A DNA stretch of 64,000 nucleotides from Xylaria sp. FL1777. Lineage: Eukaryota; Ascomycota; Sordariomycetes; Xylariales; Xylariaceae. Both the position numbers and the translations under genes were made by a program. Shown one piece after another: positions 13,101-24,874 of this stretch (the stretch's first letter is position 1; each line of letters begins with the position of its first letter). A model generated the notes under the pieces. The model did not search any database. It saw nothing but the letters and a program-made list of their open reading frames with translations, and was not told where the DNA came from. Location of the stretch: contig MU400624.1 in assembly GCA_022578965.1 (NCBI GenBank), positions 1 to 64,000 of the forward strand. Reading direction: 5' to 3'.

Positions 13101-13600
13101 ACTTGTTATTATTTTTATAATATATAATGCATGCTTATTATTTTATTAGTTAATAAATAAATTATAATTGCTTACTTTAAATTTTAGCTAGTTGTTTTTT
13201 TTAATGTTAAACTTTTTTTAGTTTACTATTTAATACTTAAAAAAAAGAAATATAATAATTATAGCTTTTATAACTTTATTATAAAAGCTATACTAAGAAC
13301 TATGCTATAACACTTAAAGCAAAGCGTTTTAATTTAAAACAACTTAAAAAAACTTAATATAAAAATTTATGCTTAGCTTAACAATTTAACTAAAAAAATT
13401 CTAGTTTTTAATAGCAAATTAACTAAAAAAAAAGCTATTAAAAAAATTCAAAAAGTTAAAATCCTAATTGCTAAAAATAACAAGTTTAACAAAAAAAAAA
13501 AACTTAAATACAAAAATAATAAAAATATTATAAAGCAAGTTAAAGTTAAAAAGTCCTAATAGTAATATAATAATAATAAAAGCATTACAAAAACGCAATT
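10181..13600. repeat. AT-rich degraded DNA, right flank
   Basis: The same composition as the left flank continues to a fairly sharp compositional boundary near 13,600-13,870. No intact gene is present. One minus-strand frame stays open for 60 codons (11118-11297), which is long for such stop-rich DNA, so other degraded elements are probably present, but I could not name them. Confidence 0.8.
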
Positions 13601-14504
13601 TTCTTTTTTTAGAAAAAAGGTTGTTAGGTTATATAACCTAGTATTTAGCTTATAGCCCTATAATATGTGTACTATAGCTTACTACTTCGTAAGCCAGACC
13701 TTCGGCTAGCTATTTAGCTAGTTTTATTATACTTTCAAGTTTTAACTATTACAAAATATATAGTATATTAAGCCTCATTTAATGCTAGTACGCTTTTCGC
13801 CTCTTGTTAGTGCTTTCGCTATCCATGATAGGACCTCTGTATCTATAACACCTTCGTATATGGCTTCATCCCTAGATGATAGTCACTGTTAACCACGAGA
13901 CACTAACTAGGGTGACATGAATGAGAAAGCGAGTATAATATTGATGGAGCCATGCTCCTTTTTGTAGGAGATACACGAGGGCGATGAATTTGCAGCATGA
14001 GATGATATTAAAATGTATACTACTTACAAACCAAGGCCATAATTCTCTGGTGTCTCGGGATCTATAACTAATCTGTCTAAGTAAGGCTTGGTATATGTCA
14101 CACGCGCGGAACGTGCTGAAACGGTGAGACACCGGGACCGTACTACGCTGAATTGAGACCTATTGAGACTGTCTCGCGTATCCAGAAGTGAAGCTATTCA
14201 GCCCTCGCTAATCTGAGACATATTGGCGGACCCCGGAGGTTAGGAAGCCCCGAACCAATTGTATATAGACTCAAGGACAGCCACCATGCGAGGCATGGGC
14301 TTTTGCAGCCATAACAGATTATTGTATTCAGAATAGAGAGTCGATAACTCAGTTCCAAGCCCTGACACCAGCCCTTGTTATATCATGCAATCAACCAATA
14401 CATAAATCTAAGGATAATCACCATCTGCTAAGACGATTAGTCGATCTAACTGAAGACATGGGAGTAGTGTAAGCGTTAGCGTCGGTGTCAGTGCCACCTC
14501 TGTC
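13601..14504. other. Transition zone, no clear gene
   Basis: GC content rises from AT-rich relic DNA to ordinary intergenic composition. It contains a perfect 16-bp palindrome (taggttatataaccta, 13625-13640). A minus-strand open frame of 86 codons (13872-14132) resembles nothing I recognise and is probably chance. Confidence 0.5.
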
Positions 14505-14795
14505 CTATCTAGCCCGGGCCGGAATCACGGAATTGCCAAACTCGAAGAGAACATAGCGCAACCATGTGTTGCCGATCTCTAATTTCACCCGTTGGCAAGT
14601 TCTTAGCAAAGCAAGAGCGTTTTGGCTAGGTTGAATTTCTTTTGCGTGGAAAAGTCTTGTTCTAGAAAAGACAAGGCGATACTTAGGGTCCCGAATTTCC
14701 CGAGGAAACAGACAGAAGAAAATGTTGGTGCCTTTTACATTGATTTCGTTCCAGTCAGTCATCTTGCCTGCGAGACACTTGCTGTAATAGGACAA
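14505..14795 (-). pseudogene. Fragment of a 2EXR/F-box-like fungal protein
   Basis: A 96-codon frame contains F-P-R-E-I-R-D-x-x-Y-R-L-V-F, a variant of the fungal 2EXR/F-box-like motif 'LPxEIRxxIYxxVL'. After it come A-L-L-R-T-C-Q-R-V and I-G-N-T-W-L, also typical of these fungal-specific proteins, in which the first motif is followed by 'ALLRTCRxI'. Full-length members are usually 200-400 residues, so this piece lacks most of the C-terminal part. It also has Phe for the usual Leu in the first motif and Pro-Lys in place of a hydrophobic pair. It lies only about 1 kb from the degraded block, so a broken copy is the simplest reading. A small live gene with an unseen second exon cannot be excluded. 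Confidence 0.45.
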
Positions 14796-15395
14796 GACGA
14801 AGCCGGGCTTGAGTCTTCAGTCAAAGGGGATGAAGAATAGTGCATACGTATATGATAGAGACTTGTGAACGTCTTCTTGGGCACGTCAAGCGAGTTATTG
14901 ACGGAACGGGGGATTACCTGCCTAGTTAGATAGGGAGTCTTGGATCAGGCAGGTTGCGAGAAGAGAGAGGAGCGAGTGGCTCGCATGTAGGCTATAACGA
15001 GAAAGTACCGATGGAGTGCTACGCCACGTTCAAACGCGCTCGGTGTTCTAATAATGTACAGCACCCTGGCAAAGGATTGATGGTACATCGCTACATGTAT
15101 TCACCTCTTTATCTACTGTATTAAGATATTCTCTGCTTAAATAGGTACGCGACGATGTCCTGGGAGGCAAGTGTTTTGCTAGTAAAGCGCAATAAATGAC
15201 CCCACGTGTTTACAACACATAGCGAGATCAGATGCAATCATGGAGATTGTCATAGAGAGTCAGTAGAAGTTGTGACTCTGAAAGGGCCATGCCTGAAATA
15301 GGTTGTCACATTGCCAATTAGATAAGAAATATAATCTTATAGCAAGCGAGTGACAAGTGTGCTATCAAGGTGGTGCAGCTAGATAAACCGTCTTA
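14796..15395. other. Intergenic, nothing recognised
   Basis: This is the downstream region of the MFS gene. No open frame of note, tandem repeat or RNA gene was seen. Confidence 0.6.
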
Positions 15396-17472
15396 TTAAT
15401 CCGAATCAAAGAAGCTCCCGCGATTCTTCAAACCTGACAGATCCACAAGCCCCATGACCATGCCATCTGCTCGTCTCACATATTCGCCGAGATCGATGTA
15501 CACGGCAGCCGCAGCTGCTGTGACGAAAATCTGTACAACTCCCATGCCTATAGCAGAGCCCCTGAGACCATCCCCCGTCATTACCACAGTCGGCAAACCG
15601 AGAACGAAGGCCCCCGCGACGAAGTTCCGAAGAGCCGTGAGCCCGGCCTGCATATCGGCAATGTTCCGCAGCGCTACATTCATGTTCGCTGACGTGAACG
15701 CTGTCGACTGCTGCACAACGGGCTGGATCGTGCCGTCGAGTGTGGCGGAGCCGAGGGCAAGGAGCCCGAGGAGAAACGAGATGACGGGGAAGCTGATGCT
15801 GTTGCGCGTGAACGCGAGGTCCCAGATCATGACGCCGTCGCTCTGCCCTGGCCGCTGCGCCGAACCCACGATGTACAGCCCGAAGGCGAGGATGCCGATC
15901 GAGGCGAAGGTGGCGCCCACGGCGAGCAGGACCAGATGGATTATGCCGGAAAAGCGTTTTTTACGTAATACCCAAAACAACCCTACCACGGCGGCGGTTC
16001 CAAGCAGGAATGGCGTGAAAAAGATCAGGCCGATAGATGATGCTACGAGGCTGAAGGGCGACGGAGCAAAGAGTAGCGAAAGAGAACTAGTTAAACCCCA
16101 GAGGGAAACATAAGGGAGTATTGTTACAATGAAAAGTAATATCGTCGTCGGTGCGACTGCCGCCCTAGGCGCCTGCATGAGGAGTGTCCGGTCTACAATA
16201 ATAGCCTTGTAAGACTGCAATTTAACATCTCGGAGATACTTCAAGACTGCGTCTTTTGACAATGTGATCGTCGGCAGCCTCGATTGGGACCGATTCAGCG
16301 TTGGTAAGCCGTCCACGTCGTTCTGATCAAAGCTCAACCGCATGTAGGTCGTCTCAGGGGCGCCCAAGATGACTAAGGGCATGAGCACGACTAAAATAGG
16401 GGTGAATATCTCGAATTGCGTTTGAAATCCTCGAGCCCGCATTGAGGCAGAGCTGCCGATCAGTGGCGCGCCCCATGTCGTCGCAAGCGATATGGCGTTA
16501 TATAGTAAGATCTTGGACTGCCGTTCGTGCTCCTAGAAGAGCGTAAGTTAAGATACGCGACAACAGAGAGCTCCGGGTAATAAGCCCCGGGTAAAGGGAC
16601 CTACAAAATAGGTGTCCAGGATCGACCCCAATACGAGGGTGTCGAACGCGCCCCAGCCTAACCCCTGTAATATTCTCGCGGCCATGTTCTGCGCAAATTC
16701 TCCCTTCGTATTAATATTCCATGCAGACCCAATGAATACCAGCACCATCGAACCTAGATACACCGGCCGCTTGCCCCAGACTCTGGCTAGTATCGTGCTC
16801 GCCATGCCTGAGATGGCCGAAATCATCAGTGGCACGGCCGTCAGGGCAGCTGCTGATGTATAATTAACGCCTTCTTCTGCCGCCACGACGCTGTGGACGC
16901 TGATGAACGCAGTCTTCATCGCACCGACAACAGCCACCATAGACAATAGCGCCATGAAGTTGAGGTTTTTCTTCCACAGCGGCCAATTCTGATTTCTGGT
17001 CAACACTCGATTAAAAGCAGTCTGAAGAAGCTTATGTCCCTACCAATGGATCGTTGGGGTCCTCGCTAGGCTGAGGTGATAATTCCACCATAATGTGCTT
17101 ACCGGCGCCATATTTGAGAGTGCGCTTCGGATCTATACTTATGAACGACGTCCTCTTCGTCGAAGCTGTCCCGGGTCTTAGATCATCCCTCGATACTGTT
17201 CCCGCGGTCTTCGTCCTCGGGATCCCAAACGGTGGCGGGAGCTCTTTGTCGAGCCTGCTAGGCGGCGGCGACGGGGTCTTAGACTCGGCCTCCGCTGGTC
17301 TCGTGGTCTCCTCTAGCACGGCTGCCTCCGCCGCGTCCCTCTCGATCTCCGCCATCGGTGGTAATGGCGGCAGGGTTTTACGAAAGGCATAGTTTGTCTT
17401 AGGAGGTTTTGGGAAGCTCTTTTCAATCTGCGCTATGTCGATTGTCGACTGATCCGATTCCGGTCTGCTCAT
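15396..17472 (-). CDS. MFS transporter, 3 exons
   Basis: Major facilitator superfamily membrane transporter of unknown substrate. Exons 17472-17044, 16988-16605 and 16532-15396 give about 649 residues. Intron 1 (16989-17043) starts GTAGGG and ends TCAG; it restores P-L-N-W-P-L-W-K-K across the junction, the conserved 'DPxNWPxWKK' entry of fungal MFS proteins. Intron 2 (16533-16604, GTAGGT...CTAG) restores Y-F-E-H-E-R, the 'HER' motif of the first half. About 12 hydrophobic segments follow; R-I-L-Q-G-L-G-W-G-A-F-D lies in the TM4 region. The first 130 residues are a hydrophilic Pro/Ser/Glu-rich cytosolic tail. An upstream in-frame ATG at 17610 would add a hydrophobic stretch, but the sequence there looks like leader, so I chose 17472. 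No neighbouring biosynthetic genes hint at cargo. Confidence 0.88.
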
Positions 17473-20400
17473 GACTTGGGCCAAATTTCCTCGGATATCC
17501 CTTAACTTCCAAATCAAAATACCCAAAACAGTAACCAAAACAGTTAAAAAAAAATTCCAGTTAGAATACAGTTGGTAACGAAAGGAATACGATAAACAGG
17601 TCGAAATCACTCGTGCAAAAATAATACGGTCGATAAAAGCTTAATCAAATCGTGGAATAAAAGGCAACCAGGCCGCGAAGGTCAACTTCAAAGAAGAGAA
17701 ATGTGTGTGCATGGAGGGTAAGGTAAGGTAAGGTAAGGTAAGGACAGACTCGGCGATGATACACAGAACGAGAAATAGAAAAGAGCTCGGACTCTCTCGA
17801 GATCAGAGCTGGGACGGGTGCCTACATAGCACATACACACAGCACCCCACAACTGGCCGACGACCGACGGGTGGTACATTGAGATAGATCATCGGAGCAC
17901 AGGATAGGATACAGAGAGAGTTCTTTCTGCTGGTGTGGGGTCCAACATGTTGGTATCATCGCAGCCACATAGGTAGCTCACTTGTTTCACTTAGCCCTTC
18001 GGTTGCGGGAAGCAGATGACCTCCCAACCCTTGCGCAGATCTGGATACGACGTGAATAATACTCGGTTATAGAGAGGAGACCCCGTCAACGTGAACTAAA
18101 TAGGCCGCTTTCTACGTCTCATCGCCCCCATCTCACGTGCTGCCTATTTGGCCAGTCTCTCATGAGTGAAATAGTATATAGTATTTGCTGCTTTATGACA
18201 AGAGCGGAAAAAGAAAAAGGAAAAGGAAAAAGACTCGTTTGAGATGCAGCAAATGACGGCCAAGAATTCACACGAGTCTGTTCGCCAGCAGCTCCAGAGG
18301 GAACCCACGAGTCCCGTGTTCGAAAGCAGTGTACTTATTATGTAGGAAGTTTGTTCGAGGCCAACCCGCGGCCCGACGAACCAGACTTGGGGGTGTATCT
18401 ACAATGGTGAACCTGGAACCCATCGGTCCAGAATCACTCCTGAAGAAAGAGGTTCGCAAAGGCCATAGTCAAGAATAGGCCGTGTGGAATACCTACCTAC
18501 TTACTTACCTACCGTAACCCCCCTCACTTGTTGGTAAGCTACAATACCCCAATGAGACGCTTGGCACCGCAGTGACCGGGTTGCGACAGCGGTCAGCTAT
18601 GGCCCCAATTGGGGGGTTGAAACTCGCCTGAGGCAGTATCCGCAATGAGTACTGCGTACAATACTAGGTAGGGCCATCGAGTATACGCAGTATACTACGC
18701 AATACTATACTCAACGTGTCTCTTGACCCAGCCAAGCAGTGTGAATCACACTGGACACAGAAACCCCGTCCTTAACAGAAGGATGATATTAGTTCTCTGG
18801 AAGTTCCCGGGTTTTTCGCAGAAATTGTTTTACTTACCTACTCATAAGGAGTGACTAATCAACACTCAAAGAGTATGCAACGCAATTGAAGCATCATCAT
18901 GGAAAACTGGGGAGTGCCGGAGAAAGATACCTACCTACGCATATATACCTATACTCATACTACTACCCTACCGTCTGGTAGATACCTAGGTAGATAAAAG
19001 GGGCCGCGCCGCCAGACCGCTCCCGGAATATACTGCATCAGGGTGCTGTGCGCAGAGACATGCATACATACATACAGACATACATACATACACATACACA
19101 TATACTACATATACCAGCTGGGCTAATGCAGGAACAATAGGTGTCGCATGCTGCTTACATGCCGTTGCGGTGAAGGGCGAGAGGTACCGGTATGTACTAC
19201 TGACATATGCCAGTCAGTCTGATTGATCCCTGACGTCCTAGTGTATGTACAAGGCGCCCATGACAGATGGCGCGATTCCCGTCGAAAGACCAAGACCAAG
19301 ACCAAGGCCAATTCCGTTTCGCTACACTACCTATAAAGTAAGTATAGTACTTCCAGATTCATACACACACATATGCAGGCTCACCAAGAAAGAAAGAAAG
19401 AAAGAAACTATCTTTAATTCATTCCTGACTGATATGCGATGATCTCCCTCCCTAGCTTGAGCTGCACATCTTACCAACAACAGGTGCCGCAAGCTCGTAA
19501 TAGAACCTTAACACTTGTTCAATAACGACGAGCGAGTGGGCATAATTCTTCAAAACAAGATTGGCGGTTTATCAAGCGCTTTCGTTTCGACCGCGAGATC
19601 ACTCACTCGGCCGCTTGTGCCTCGGTGTTGGCAGATGTTGTCCATCGATGATGTGGTGGTATTCTCGTGTCTGGGAGAGTGTGATACAGGTAAGATCCTC
19701 GTGATCTACCTATCTGTACGGTCCAGGCCGTGTGTGGCTTGGGCATCCTCTCGGCATACCTACCAACAGTAGTACACTGCCTACTCAACAAACAACATGC
19801 ATGAACTATCGATAGCATGAGGGGAGGGGGTAGGTAGGTAGTGTAGTGTAGTGTAGTGTAGGTATGCAATAGCACAGACGTTCGATCCCCGTCCCCATCG
19901 CATGAATCTGAAGAGACGGCTCACTGATTGCCGTGATGTGTGATATGATATGTTTTGCTTCGCTTTGCTTCTATTTTCGATGCAAAAGTACAATTAATAC
20001 TCGATTAAGTCGTATATAATGATCTAGTCTATAGACTTGTGTATGATTACTCCCTCGACTTGCTAATGCGGTGCAAAGCCAAGCATTTTTTCTAAGCGTG
20101 ACCGTGACGCCGGGAATGCTCCCCCGAACCCTCTAACAGTAGGTATACACTATACAGTCTTTTTTAATCTATCGTTAGGCTTCGTGAGCTCTCTTTATAC
20201 CCAAACCCGACCCGACGCCCAAGCCGGAGAATGCACTCCTCGGAAAATAAGCAAGTAGTCTATAGCCCAGTTGATGAATATGTAGGTTTCGAAATGGCGC
20301 GCTGATTGATTGTGGGAAAAGTGTGTCGATGCCGGTTATTGCACTGGCATGACTTTGGGCATCATCATCATATGAGCTGGTGCGCCTGGCAGTTGGATGA

Positions 20401-20843
20401 TGTCGTTACAGGGCAGGTAACGATCACAGCCAGCAAAACGAAATGCACCTATATATATCACAGATCAGTCAGATAAACACTGTTTCACAAAATATATGTA
20501 TCTGTATCCGGTCCTCAGTAGTACATGGCGAAGTTCGTCATGGATGATCCTCGGCGATCACGAAGGGGTATCCGGTGGAAGTCGAGCTTATGCAACTCGC
20601 ATAATCAGGGATCTACCGCCTCTTGTGTCAACCAGGAGGTGACTACTCCGGTACATCGATTGGCTTGCTTGGCTTGGTGCCGCTCGTAAAGAGTCGGTGG
20701 TCGAACACGCCTTGGATCCGCGCTTATAGTCACTGACAAGAAGCGTTTCTGTGTTCCCAATAACGTGGCCCTCCAGGTGCCGCGAAGCGGGGTCGCCAGT
20801 CATTGTAGCAAGTCAAACGAGCTAAAACCGAACAGAGGATCCT
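17473..20843. other. Intergenic, rich in short tandem repeats
   Basis: No convincing gene; the open frames are below 100 codons and overlap on both strands. It holds an aaggt array (about 17717-17743), a cata-type array (about 19063-19115), an aaag array (about 19386-19407), and taggtagg followed by a gtgta array (19831-19860). Many copies of tacctacc/taggtagg and of tacgcagta/tactgcgta are scattered through it. CT-rich stretches near 17,850-17,950 may belong to the MFS promoter. Confidence 0.6.
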
Positions 20844-21843
20844 TCAAATATAGGAGGCAATGATGATAGCTTTACCTGCGTGAGCGACCTGCTGAGCTTC
20901 AGAGGTCTCAAGGGTAAGCTGGAGTTTGTTGGTCCGCACGATCAACTCTAAACTTGCGTCAGTCTTTGTCCTTTGTATTTGAGGGCAAGCTTGGGTTTGT
21001 GAGACTAACCTTGGTATTCAAGAGTGTACGAAACAGGCGGATCTTCGTACCGGCTTAGTAAAAGGGGTGCCTGGCCCTCTTCTTTGAGCAAAACGCGGAA
21101 TCGCACTCCGACGTTCTTGGATGTGTCTATCCACAAGATGGAAGAATCATCAAGACGTGTCTGTCCCTCTTGCTGCTGTTCCGTTGCCGATCGTTTCGCT
21201 TGTTCTCGAAGCCAATCACGCCAGACCCTAATGACGCCGTCGGCGATGTTGTCTATGCTGAGAAACAAGCCTCTCTTTGGTCCTACCTTGACAAGATTGG
21301 TCACCGCGCAAAGCTGGGTGAAGACTTCGTCTGCCTCTAGATTCACATCATACGATGGGACCTTCGCAGGCAACGGGTTCTCTGTTCCAGCTATGACACG
21401 GGTGGTTGGCCATCGAGCGCGAGGGCGCTGGTTTTCGTCGCCGAGGTAGAGCTTGAACCGCGTGTAAAGCTGGTTCAAGTCTTCCAAGTTGGCATCTTCA
21501 CCAGCCTCCGAGAGCCGGTCGGTTGATAAGTACTTGCAAAACAGTGACGGAGCAGACACTCTGTCACTGGGATGGTAGCACTCTAGAATCAGTTCACGGC
21601 CTTGCAATGCGGTGGCCTCAACAAGTCTGTAGTAGTAGAGACGGCCAACGAGTCCACGAAACCGACGGGAGACAGCAGCAAGAGGTAAGAGTGAGCGAGT
21701 GGGGAGGGAATCCAGGGCGTTGAGAATGAGCTGAACAGGGGCGATCAGTAGGTTGGCGCGAGAGTCGACCTGGTGCGTTGACATACCTCGTTTGGGAGCG
21801 AGTCGAAGGTGCTTATTGTAGTTCGATCCATGACGCAAGACAT
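20844..21843 (-). CDS. F-box protein, 3 exons
   Basis: Likely substrate adaptor of an SCF ubiquitin ligase. Exons 21843-21787, 21730-21010 and 20947-20844 give 293 residues. Intron 1 (21731-21786) starts GTATGT and ends TTCAG. Removing it joins F-D-S-L-P-N-E to L-I-L-N-A-L, which completes a textbook F-box start ('LPNELILNALDSLP...SLLPLAAVSRRF', residues about 15-45). If translation ran unspliced through this intron the LPNE motif would be lost. Intron 2 (20948-21009, GTTAGT...TTTAG) leads to a short last exon ending G-K-A-I-I-I-A-S-Y-I. The body after the F-box resembles conserved fungal F-box proteins whose middle reads R-L-Y-Y-Y-R-L and L-I-L-E-C-Y-H-P-S. No WD or LRR repeats are seen, so the target is unknown. 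Confidence 0.87.
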
Positions 21844-21939
21844 GGGTTTGATAACCGAGGTGATAAGGTTTAACGGATGAGGACAAGGTGCGTTGATGAT
21901 CTATCATAAACTACGTCGTCTGGCCCGGTGTCCCAATAC

Positions 21940-21947
21940 TTTATATA
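21940..21947 (-). promoter_or_regulatory. TATA box of the F-box gene
   Basis: TATATAAA on the minus strand, about 100 bases upstream of the chosen ATG at 21843. The spacing supports this start over ATGs further upstream in the same open frame. Confidence 0.5.
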
Positions 21948-22877
21948 TGATGGGAGACATCCGTGTATGCCCGTCAACGGTGGCGTCGCGTCGCGTCAGT
22001 CGACCCGATTGGATCCGATGGTTGAGGCGCTGGATGAAATGTGGTGTGAGGTCTCTAAGGCTGTGACTTCGACATCACGCTATCTCGCGCTTCGCTCTTG
22101 GTACGGGTCCTGCCGGAAGCGAGGACGACCAAATTTTTCTTTTCTTTTTCTTCTTCCTTTATTTCCTTATTGTCGATACGACTCGACCCGATGGTGCATC
22201 ATTCAATTTCAATCATTACGTCTTGTTGGCACGCTAGGTAGGGTGTTGTTGTTGATGGTTACCTTATGGTGATAGTTGGGCAATAAGCGCAATACTTAGG
22301 CACTTGATCCCCATGTGCCCGGCCGGCCCCAGCTAAATGACTTAAATACCGAGCCGGCAGCATGCAGCTTTAGCAGGTACCTACCTGCCTACCTAGCATA
22401 GATAGAGTGCCAAGCTAAAAGTGCTTAAGTAGGTACATGAGGTCCCTTAGTGGCGCCCACTGGGCATTTTTGAGGTGGTTTGACGGTTATTCAAAGGAAA
22501 TCGATATAAATCAGCGTAGTTGATGTTAAACGAGTTTGCATCACCTTGTACAAAATTCCAAACACGTCAAGACTCGACTCCTATGTGTAAAGGGCACAAA
22601 GTCGCGATCGCGGTCTTGCACAGGCGGCGAGTGGCTGATCCCGTCGGCTCTCCAAAGGCCTGGCCAGAGCTCCGGGCGTTACCGGCCACAATGATATCAG
22701 ACAGTTATCGTCACAGTACTAATAACACTAGTTAACGGTGGGCACTTTGTCATCTTAGGGCATCTTAGGTCATCATGGACTTACGAGAGTCATTCCATGC
22801 TTTATGTCAACAATTATGGCGCTGTTATCCTTGCTCATTTCAGCTTGCTCAGGTCATATCCCACTCAGACTTAGTAA
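21948..22877. other. Intergenic upstream of F-box gene
   Basis: Contains a pyrimidine-rich run (about 22134-22160) and tacctacctgcctacctagc at about 22377-22396. No gene recognised. Confidence 0.55.
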
Positions 22878-23424
22878 ATACCAACCTATATTTCCGCCTC
22901 AGGTGCTAATCCACCACATCAACACGCTTCTTCATTACTATCAGTCTCTCAACGTCATGCAACGAACTGTCTAGGTCCGGAAACTACAGCCGAGTTCGAA
23001 GACTTACGACTTGCTCCGATTAGGCACACCGCATCTCTTATAGAAGCTTTCTATAAGCCGGCTCCAGAGCAACGCGCTTCCCATGGATTACACACCGCTA
23101 GTATCTGTCTTGGAATGCTCAGGACCCAGGTGCAACGTCAAGCGGTCCCCTCGTTGTTCCACCCGCTGGCGAGTGAAGATATCGTATGATCAGTACTCGT
23201 AGACGTGCTCTGTGCTCTAAAAGAACAGGCAGCTGTTACTCTCACTAGCCTCAAAATAATTCCCGCAGCGAGCTTTCTATGACGATTCGGACTTCCCATA
23301 CTGGACCACCGATTCACTCCAATATCGCTTGAGCAGGTCAGGGTGACACCTCCAAGTGATTTGACTGCTGAGGCATGCAGAGAGGACTTATGCTGTTCCG
23401 GAGCCCATGCCTTGAACCATTTGT
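22878..23424 (+). pseudogene. Probable decayed exon of unrecognised gene
   Basis: One + frame stays open for 103 codons from 22878. It is closed only by TGA at 23187 and TGA at 23280, and stops at 23424, about 182 codons with just two internal stops. Both are TGA, as made from CGA or TGG by a C-to-T change. The translation looks protein-like, with Leu/Ala/Glu-rich stretches such as L-I-E-A-F-Y-K-P-A-P-E-Q-R and G-L-H-T-A-S-I-C-L-G-M-L-R. The frame ends in a perfect splice donor, GTAAGT, at 23423. An acceptor-like ctcatttcag lies upstream near 22842-22851. I do not recognise the family. An overlapping minus frame (23138-23491, 117 codons) is the alternative. Confidence 0.4.
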
Positions 23425-24874
23425 AAGTCCCTAGACAAATAAACTCGCTTATGGCGGCGAGTTCAAAATTGAACGTGTCGCGTCGTGTCATCTGCCGAGG
23501 TTCTGATAGAGATCAAGACCTTGGTAGAGGATGGCGCGTCTAATGGTATATCTATATCATAAGCAGCTTATGATTTGGGTTTAGCGCTCGGCGGTATTGA
23601 CCTACAAATAATAAGTACGTAACCCTTTTCCTTCAGTTTACAAAAGTCTAGCCCACCAGTCCATTAAATGGGCAAAGAATGGTGATGACTTAACCAAATT
23701 TGGATCCTCACGCGTAATCAACCTACGTCTCTCAGGAAGGTCCTTCAATATCCGAGCGACTTGCATTTCGGGATTTCATCCTGCATCCGGCGTCGATCTC
23801 GACATCCATCGGTTCGACGTATTCTGCGTATCCATGGGAAAGGGCAATACACTGCGAAGGATGTCTGGGAAAGAAATGTAACTAGGTTGTTTGCTATGGC
23901 CGGTGGTTAGACTGTAGATATGAGCTGTAACGTTGAACAAGAGAAACCGGCGCATCCCTTACTCCACACGACGTACATCAAATCAAACAAATATTTATAA
24001 GACCTGACATATGCAACGGATCCAGATTCAACAATTCCCGGCTGCGCCCTGGGAGTATGATAAGAGGATTTGGATGGGATTCGGGTTATGCTTCGTGATA
24101 CTTCTCGGGGTATGGAACTACATAGTGACAAACTGCGAGCCTTGTCGTACCCTGAATAACCGCTAGATGACATAACTTCTCTTGTTTAGCCTATCGTATA
24201 TAATTGCGTGGACTATGTCTACGTGTAAATTATATCTAAGGAGTAGACGAAAACATTATCAAACACTTGTTATTGGACTAAGGGAAAGGATGGCTTGAGC
24301 TATTTTCAAAAGCAAATTTCGTTCATAGCCCTAGTTTGACTCGGCTATGCAACTTTTTCTAGCCGCTCATGCCTCTAGAGACGCCCTGTTATTATTATAA
24401 TATAGTTATAGGTAATTTTGCACAAGGAATGTTTTTCGGAAGTATGCCGCGGACCACCGCCACAAACAATTTTTTCCTTCGGGGGATTTTTGTGCGGATG
24501 GCTCGGTCGACTGGTTCTTTTGTGATCCTTCGCTATTAGAACCTAGATCCATGGGCGGCCGGCAATATCAGTTCGGCAATTAGATGCAAAGAGGATATTC
24601 CGGCCGTCTCATTATTTTTATTCTCCCGATGGGAAGCGATTATAGATCTCTCTACGTTATCTATCATATTTAACTATGAGACAATAAATAGCAATAGCCT
24701 ATAATTATGGAACCTCTACTTTCCTTTCTCCATATATTTTAAACGGTCAAACCTAATCCATTCAACATTGTCTATTCCTGTCAGTTAACATATCTATCTG
24801 ATTGACGGAGCCAGTCAAAGCGTCAGGATCCCAGATCAACTCCAACGGACAGCGTTACATGATCCTCAGCTGCG
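23425..24874. other. Intergenic, possible further relics
   Basis: A + frame open for about 60 codons (23701-23880) follows the decayed exon and may be part of the same lost gene. The remainder (24180-24870) is moderately AT-rich with no frame of note. Confidence 0.4.

Noticed and set aside
1..13600. Possible mitochondrial DNA because of extreme AT content
   Set aside because: Readable nuclear gypsy relics with damaged active sites, and a continuous transition into nuclear genes, argue for degraded nuclear repeats.
15454..16113. Plus-strand frame of 219 codons
   Set aside because: It lies wholly opposite exon 3 of the MFS transporter, whose minus-strand reading has clear membrane segments and joins correctly at both introns.
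19861..19900. gttcgatcccc, also B-box-like
   Set aside because: Flanking bases cannot form a T-arm or cloverleaf on either strand.
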